15,235 nt of DNA from Scenedesmus sp. ARA3 (Eukaryota; Chlorophyta; Chlorophyceae; Sphaeropleales; Scenedesmaceae). The first letter of the stretch is position 1; each line of letters begins with the position of its first letter. A model generated the notes under the pieces. The model did not search any database, was not told the DNA's origin, and saw only the letters and a list, made by a program, of their open reading frames with translations. The DNA is taken from NCBI GenBank assembly GCA_004335835.1, contig RWJK01001159.1, positions 3,630-18,864 of the forward strand. Reading direction: 5' to 3'. Both the position numbers and the translations under genes were made by a program. Below, in pieces: positions 1 through 9,000 of this stretch.

Positions 1-15
1 AAAAAAAAAGTTTTT

Positions 16-3000
16 TTATGTTTGTTTAAAACGTGAGATTGTTGTTAAACAATCAAGTTCTTTTAAAAATCCTTTTTGTAATAAAGAAAAAATAAAATAA
101 TCAAACATTTCACGATTTTTATCAAAATATTGAAAAGTTTCATGAAATGATTGCATTAAATAATGATAATAAATTTCATATTGTAAATTCATATGAAATG
201 TAAACCAATATGAGACATTTTTACGACTGTTTATCAATGATTTTCCATGAAAATACCATCTTCGATTTCGTGGATTATAATATTGTTCCGCATCTGGAAA
301 ATCCATTGTTAATTCAAAAGTTTGATTTACAAATTGATCAGCAGAAAGAGGTTGTTTTGTTGAATTTTTCACAAATGTTTTTTTTCGTTGCGTAGCTGCA
401 GATGTAAACATTGTTCGCCAATCAACATCACTTAAATATGTTGTTTCAATATTATGTTCAGGTAAAAAACCATTCCACCATTGATTAATATTTGAAAAAC
501 GATGTCGAATTCCTAAATATTTTCTTTGGTAAAAATGACTTGAACTCATGCGACGGGTTAATGAATCAATGTATGCTAATTCTTGAAACGAACTACTAAA
601 AAATGTTTGACGGTTTTGAATAACTTCTGAACGAAAATATTGTTGAACAGGAATATTATATAATTGTTTTAAAAATCTTTGTTGTTGATGCATTTGAATT
701 TTTTCATTAATAGAAAAACGACCTTTTTGAACAAAATCATTTTCAGTTCGTTTAAAATTTTCATATTTTTTTGAAGGCATTAAAATTGATGAATTTGGTG
801 GACTTGGTGGAAGTTTTCTTTGATTTTTATTTTCAAAGAAAAGCATTTTTGATAAAAGTAAATTTTTTGTAAATAAAAAACGTTTTTGAATAATTGCAAA
901 AACAAAAGGAGTTGAAGATCGCCACAATTGATCATTTCCAAAAGTTGTAAAGAAAAAATTATTTTTTTGAACTTTAGGAGAATAAATTTCTTTTTGAAAA
1001 ACTGAAACTTGAATTTTTTTATTTTGCTGTTGCTTTTTTGAATTTTCAACCAATTCATCTGTTTGTTTTTTAAAAGAAGATTGTGCTTTAAATTTTGTTA
1101 AAATAATTTGAGTTTTTTGATGAGGAAAAATTGAAAATTTACGATTAAATACTTCAAAAGAAGTTTCAAAAAGAAAATCATTCTTTGATTCATACTTTAA
1201 ATGGCCAATTTTTTCTTGGTTTTCAAAAAGAAAAATAGGTGCTAAATTTTTTGTTGTTTTTTGAATAAAAAATTCAGAAATTTTTCCTGATAAAAAAACC
1301 ATTAGTTGAAGTTTTTGTTGGTCTTGAGAGCCATAAAAAGCAGTTCCTAAAAATTGTTTATTCTGAGCTGAAAAAGAAACAGAACTCATATTTGTATCTA
1401 AACTTAAAGGAATAAAAGCTGTTGGGTCATTTAATAAATTTGCTTTTGCAAGAAAAATTCCAATTTTTGATGAAGCTAAACTTAAAATATGAAATGGTCC
1501 TTTTGGTAAAAATGTATATTTAAAAAGTTTAAAATCACGTAAAAAATATTTAGAATTTTGGAATTCTAAATTTTTTCCTAAACCACTATTTGCTTCAAAA
1601 AGAATTGAATTTGTTTTTTGTTTTTGAATTTTTAAAGTTGACTGATTTTTGTTTTCTTTATTTTCATATGAAGGAGAAAGTTTTTTTTGAGAATAAAAAT
1701 CATTAAAAAATGAAGATTTTAAAAAACTTTGAAGTGCTTTTGACGGATTGAGTTGTGAAATAATATTTTTTGATTCTTGATTTGTTAAAGAATGTGTAAA
1801 TTTTTCTGAAAAGCTTGGATTCTTTTCAAAAATTTCAGATGTATATTTATATTGATGAAATAATGAAAGTTTTGTTCCAGTAATTAAATTTAAAAGATTA
1901 AGTTCAGAAAAATTTTCAGTTAAAATACTTGAATCAAGAAAATCTAAAGTTGTTACTGAATTTTCTAAATTTTTCTTTAAAATTTCAAAACGATTTAAAA
2001 AATTTGGACTTTGAGCAAGTGAAATTGTTTCATCAAAACGACCTGGTCGACGTAACGCCGGGTCTAAAAGTGAAGGAAGATGTGTTGTTGCAAAAACAAC
2101 AAACCCTCGATTTGATCGAACACTATCAATAATAACAAGTAAATCAGTAATCATATCCAATTTACCACGTGATAAATTCATAGTAATATCAGCTAATACT
2201 GCAACTTTTGCACGAACAGATGAATTTTCTTTTTGATATGAAATCATTTGATCTGTTGATAAACCACCCCATGATGTTTCTTGCACAATTTTTTTTGGTT
2301 TTAATTTTTTTTGTTCTTTCATCATCAAAATAGTAAAAGGTGAAGTTGCTGGTGGTGCAAAAATTTGTTCTTTTGCCATTTGTAAACGACTTTGAAAATT
2401 AAAAATACCTTTTTTAAGTGTTTCTGATCGAAAAGAATTTTGAAAAGCACTATCTGATTTTTCTTTTTCAGCGAAATTTTGATGAAACAATGAATTTTCA
2501 ATAGAATCAATTGGTAAAGGAGAAATAGGAGATTGTCGATCAATAAAATTGACCCCACCTGTTGAAAATTGAGAATTTTTGAAAATTGAACTCGAACTTT
2601 TTTCAAATTTTGAATAAAAATTTTGAATAAAGAAATTGGTAGGAATTCCCATTGAAAAATCCCCTTTATATGGACGTTTATAATCAGAAATAGAATGACG
2701 ATTAAGTTGATAAATCATTTGATTTGTTTCATGAACTTCTTGTTGATCTAAACCAAATGAAGATTGCATTCCTTTTACATTTTCATCATCAGAAATTAAT
2801 AATGGTCTTTTTGAACCAATCACATGAATATGTTCCATTAAAAAGAAACAAGGCGTTTGTAACACAAGAGCATCAAACACATCACGTAAATATTTCATAC
2901 CAACAGCAACTCCTCGTTGAACCATCGAATAACGGTATGCATTATCAGTAATAATTTTCATTTCAGTTTCTCCAGCTAAAGCTTGAATAAATAATGTTTT

Positions 3001-6000
3001 TGCAGTTCCTGGGGCACCAATAACTAAAATATTTTTTGCAACTTGTTTTGAAAAAATACCTGAATAAATTTGACAAATTAATGACCCTAAAGTGTATTGA
3101 GCTGGTTCATAATATTTAAAAAATTGAATATGTTTTAATGATTTTGGTGGATGAATATCAACAAATAAATCAGTTTCAGGTCCTTGATATGTTCCATATT
3201 GATGACATGACCAACGATCAAAATTTTCAAAGAAGAAATTCTTTTGGTCTGAACTTGAAAGAAAGTTTGAGGAAATTTGAAGTTCTTTTTTAAAACTCTT
3301 TGCAGTTGAAAAATGAAAACTAAATGGAGAAGAAGAAAATGTTTGCGACAAAAGAACTAATTGCTGAATATTTTTAGTTTGCCAAGAAAAATCAAATTTT
3401 GAAAAAGCAGTTGGACGATCTTTAATTAAAAAATTTTCAACAAATGATGCTAAACTATTTTGTTGAAGCATTTCTCCATTAAAAGTTTCAATATTTTGTT
3501 TTGACTTAAAAAGAAAAGAATTTGATTTTTCAATTTGTAAATTTTTTAAAAAGTGTTTATCTTGTAATAATCGTTCAATAAAAAGTTCTTGTTCTTCTTT
3601 TAATGTGACAAAAGATGGAATATTCACATTATATTTTTCTGCTGCTTTTAATAAAATTTCAGCCCAAATATCCCAAAAAATCATTCCTTTTTTTTGACGG
3701 ATTAAAATATCCATATCAGGTTGTGTTAGAACAGATGAAAAATGTTCAAAAAAATAAAAAATACGTTTTTGAAGAATATATGAAAGTAAGTTTGAAGACC
3801 CAAAAAAAGTTGCTGAATTGAAAAAAGAAGGAAAAACGAATCCAACATTGTTTGGAAAAGGAGACACGAAGTTTCCATATCGAAGACTTAAAAAACTAAA
3901 AATTAAACTTCCACTACGAATTGGTCTTGAAAATTTATATGAACTTTTTGTTACAGAAATATCAAAAGTATCAGGTATAAATGTCACTATATCAGACGAC
4001 CATTCAATTAAAAAAATTAGAGCAATCCATTCAATCATTAATTCTGCTGGTTTTTCTAAAAATTTATAAATATTAAACAAAATCATTTCAAAAAAATTTA
4101 AAATTTTTGCAGAAAGAATCGAACTCACACGAAGAAGACCATAACTCATTTGTGTTGTTGATTTTCCAAAAATTAAAAAAGAAAGTGCTAATTGACAAAT
4201 AATTTTTTCTGTTTTTGATAAAGTTTGAAATTTCTTTTCACGAAAACGAAAAGATTGAAGATTTAATTTTTGATTTGAAAATTCAAAATTTGGTTCGTTC
4301 GCTTCACGAAGTGGGGCAAGAGGTCCAAATTGAATATTCTTAGATAAAAAAGTAGAGTTTGTTTGGAAAAATTTTTGGTCTGTTCCTTTTTTTCCTGAAA
4401 TTTCATTCAAAAATAAATTTTGTTTTAAAAGAAAAAAGTATTTTTTCTTTTTTTGTGTGAATGCAGGAATACGAAAAGAAAAAAGAGTTGAAACTTTTTC
4501 AGAAAAACGAAATACATTTTCTCCATTTAAATTTTTTTGCTGATTTATAGAACCAGTTGTTGATGTTGCAAAAAATGAAGACTGTTGAAGCAATTTTTTT
4601 TGAGAACTAAAAAACGCTTCACCTTTTTGATTGCTAAAAACATCTTGAAAAAAAGATTTTTTTGAAAACGAAGAAAATGAAAATTCTGAAAGACGAACAA
4701 AAATATCAAAAAAATGACTTGTTGAATTTTTAAATTCTAAAATATCAGTGGATGGAAAAAAGAAATGATTTTGTTTGTTTCTATTTTGTCCTGAAAGCAA
4801 AATTTTGCACATTTTTGAATCAAAAAGAGAAGATACATAAAGATTTTCAAAATTTTTTTCTTTAATCCAGTTATTTCTTACAAATGAAAAATTTTGAAAT
4901 TGTTGATTTTTTGATCCAATAAAATCATATGAAACAAATGATTTTTTTGAAGATAAAGAAAAATTCAAAGATTGGAAAATTTTTTTGACAACTCGAGTTC
5001 CTTGAGTTGTATAGTGTTTAAAAAGATTATGAATTGAAAAAACAATTCCAAAAAATCCATTTAAAAATTTATAAAATAAAACAATTTTAAATTTGAAAAC
5101 ACTTCGAATTTCTGGAAGTTTGAATAAACTAAAAACTAAAGCAAGATGGAAAATAATTGCACCAAACCAAAGGATTTGAACTTGAATTCCATAGAAGTTT
5201 TGAAAATTTTCTTTTGACGAAAAAAACATTTTATTTGTTGAATTGAATTGTGAAAAATTTATTGGTTTTGTTGGAGAATAGAAATTTTGGAATTGAGAAA
5301 AATTTAAAGGTGGAAGAAAATCAACTTGATGAACTGAATTATTTTCAGCTGAAAATAAAAATTCAAAATTTTTTTGATTTTTTTGAGACCACCAAAAATT
5401 TAAAGATGATTTTGCTGAATTTTGAGGATTTGGTTTTCTTGCGTTTGTTAATTTTTCAAATTCATTATTTTTTAAAACTTTCGTTTTTTCATTTTTTTGA
5501 TTTTGTTGAGTTTTTTCAAAAGATTCAGAACAAAGAAAGTTTGAAAGACTTTGATTTTGCATTTTTGAAAACAAATGAAATTTTAAATAACGAAAAGAAA
5601 GTTTTGAATTTTGTTGAAAAGTATTGATTCCAAAAATAGAAGCTTTTTCTTGAACTTTTTGAAATTTTTGAAGTGACATTCTATCTAATTGTTCAATAAA
5701 ATCAAGGGGTTGACCACTTTTTAAAGTTGAAACAAATAAAATTTTCTGACTCTTTAAATTTTTCTGAAACCAACTCTTTTTTAATTGAAAAACAAAATTT
5801 GAAGATTCTTCTTTTTGTTCAATTTGTTTTGAAAATTCTTCATTTAAAAAATTTTGAAAAACTGATGCTTTTAATAATTTTGGAGCATTAAATTTTTCTA
5901 ATCCACTATATTTTCGAAAATAGCTAACAATTTTTTTTGTTCCTTTAAAAGATTTTAAATTATCAGTTCTTTTTTTAAGAGTCCATAAATTTCGAACAGC

Positions 6001-9000
6001 ATTTTTTTCTTGAAAATGATAAAAATTAGTTTGATGAAGTGCCCATAATGCGCGTAATGTTGGAAGTTCACCAGTTGGTTTTATTGAATAATCATTGAAT
6101 AATGAAGAAAACATCGAAAATGCAGGAATAAAAGGTTGACTTGGAACAGTAAAATGTTCATTAAACAAAGCTAATTTTGTAAAAAATGAAGAACTTGCTG
6201 AAATAACTTCATTTTTACGTTTTGGAATTTTTGAATTTTTTTGGATTTGTCGAGTTAAATATTGATCATTTGTTTCTGATGATTTAAAATTTTTAAGAAT
6301 TTCAGAAACTCGTGCATATAAAATTCGATTATATTCTGGTTGATTTTGAATTTTTTGGAAATTTAAAGATTTTTGATTTTGCCCAATCAATAATTCAGCA
6401 TTGATAGATTTTGATTCAAAAGAATTTCGAATATTACAATACCAAAGAAATTTTTTGAAAAGAGCTTTTTTTAAGAGTAAATCTTTTTGAGAATATTCAT
6501 GAAGATTGTTTTGAATATTTGAAGAACCATTAAACAGAGACGGATATTTTATATTTCCAAAAATACTAAAAAGATCAAAATCAGAAAAATTTTTCTGACT
6601 TTCAATTTGTTGCATTGTTTTAAAATTTTGGGTAATTCGACGTGTATAGGGTTGAAAGTTCATTTGAAACCAATATGATTTCCATGATAAACGTAAAAAT
6701 TCACTTAAAATTTCACCAGAAATTTTATAATCTTCTCTATTTTGTGAAATTGGACTAATTTCAGTTCCACCAAAAAAATTTGGTTTTTTTGGAAATGTAT
6801 TTTCCAGAGAAAAGTTTTTATAAAAAAGTTTTTCTTGAAAACCATTTTTCCAATAAAAACCCCATTTTTGTCGATTTTGTCCAAAAATTTTATTTTCTTG
6901 ATTGTTCTTATTTTCTTGAATATTATAAAAATTTGTATGTTTTTGAAAATTTGAGACAGTTGTTATTTTTTTCCATTTGTTTTGAAGCATGTTTTGATTC
7001 TTTAAAAATGAAGAAACAAAAACATTTTTCCATCTTTTTTGAGCAATAATTTTTTCATTTCTTTTTTTTGTCATTAAAAAATTATTATTTAAATTTAATG
7101 AAAAAGAAAATTCTCGTGTTTTTGAAAAAGAAAAATCTTTGAAATTTTGATTTTTCAAAAATTTTGGAAAAACAAAAGAAAGATTTTGAAAATTTTTTGC
7201 TCCAGTTTTTAATCCTTCTTGGTCTTTTACGAAAGAAACACTAGTTTGGAGTTTTTGGCTTTTCAGACTTCTGTTTTCTGGGTGACGAGTTTTTAAAAAT
7301 TTTTTATACAAATGAAAACGAAGCCAAATAGGTCTTGGGAAAAAACGTTTTCTTTTTTTTCGTCTTCGAGTTTCTAATTTTTGTTTTTTCATGCGTCGTT
7401 TTTTTTGAAAAGCTTTTTCTTTTTCAAAACGTGAAATATTTAAAGAATTTTGTTCTTTTTCGTAAATTTTTGAAAGATAAAAATGATTTTTTAATTTTTT
7501 TTGATTTGAAAAGTTTTGTGCATATTTTTTAAAGGTTAAATCAACAAAAAATTCTGATTTTGGAATAATTACAAAACCATCACGTTTTAAAAGACCAATT
7601 GGTCGAATTAAATCTTTATTTCTATTGAATTTTGATTCAAATTGAATCTGTGAAATTTGATTATTTTTATTGAATTTTTGTGTTTGTGGAAAGACAAACT
7701 TTGAATTCAAAGATGTGGGTAAACTTTGATCAAAAGAATTATTTTTTTGATTTTTTGCTTGTAAAGAAGATACAAAAAATGTTAAATGAAGATTTTTAAA
7801 TTTGTTTTTTAAAGAATTTGAAAGTGTATCTAAAACAAGTAAATCATTTTGAAGTTTAAATTTAAAAAATTTTTTGGATTTAAAAGGACTCTTTAAAGAA
7901 TTTTTTTGGAATTCAAAATTTAAGTGAAAAAGCGGACTTTCCATTTTTTCTTTATTTAAAGATGACAAAAATGTTTTAAAAATTTTTTCAAATTTTCTTG
8001 ATTGAAAGCTTGACAGATTTTTTTTATATTTTTGAAGTTCTTTATTTGAAGAATTCACAGATTTATTCAAAAATAAAAAATCTTGTTTTTGTTTTAAAAT
8101 GAATGATTTGCTAGATTTGAAGAAAAAAGAATTTTTTTTTGAATTTTGAAATGAAAAACTTTTTGAAGAATCTTGAATTGCAAAATTTTGTGAATTTTGA
8201 AATACAAAAGGTTCTTCTTTTTTCATTTTTTCAAAAAGAAAAGATTTTTTAAAAAATTTAAACTGTGAAAGGTTTAGAAAAAAACCTGTTTTTAAATTTT
8301 TTAATGTATTTTCAAAACTTTTTTCAAAAAATGAATTTTTTGAACAATAAAAATTTGATTTTATTGAATTTAGTTTTTCAGAAAAAATTTTTGAAGATAA
8401 ATTTGTTTCATTTTCAGAAGACCCAAACATTGAAAATTTTGGAACTTGTTTAAAAAACTGTTCAAAAAAGTGATGAAAAACCATTTTTTGATGCGTTCCT
8501 AAATAAAAATAACCAGATGAAGTGTTTGTTAATTGATTTTGTAAATTTTCAGAATGTTGAAAATTTTCTTTTTTTTGGAAAAAAGTTTGATTTTCAATAT
8601 TTGTTTTATTTGAAAAATCTAAAAAAAGAGGAAGTTTTAATTCAGTAATTGGAGAAAAAGATGAAAGGTTGTTTAAAATTGTTTTTTCAAAAAGTTGTGG
8701 TTCCAAACTTGTATGAAAAATGAATGGTTTTGAAAAATTTTTGACTATTGCTTTTTTTGGAAGAAAAAAAGTTTTGAAATTTTCAATTGTATTTTTTTTG
8801 AAATTTTGATTTTTTGAAATTGATTCAGAAAAAAATGAAGAAGGAAAAAATGGATTTTTTTTTAGAAATACTTGTCTTGAATAGTTTTTGTAAAGTGCAT
8901 TATAGTATTGAAAAATTAGAAATTCAAAAGTTTGTTGTTTAAATTTTAAAGATGAATTCATTTCTTTTGATACAACACGAATTTGTTTAAAATTTTTTTC

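Noticed and set aside
5250..5627. Plus-strand 125-codon frame, the longest opposite the giant gene
   Set aside because: It is antisense to the ftsH-like gene and has the Phe/Leu/Lys composition expected of a shadow frame; the same applies to the other short frames overlapping the two large genes.
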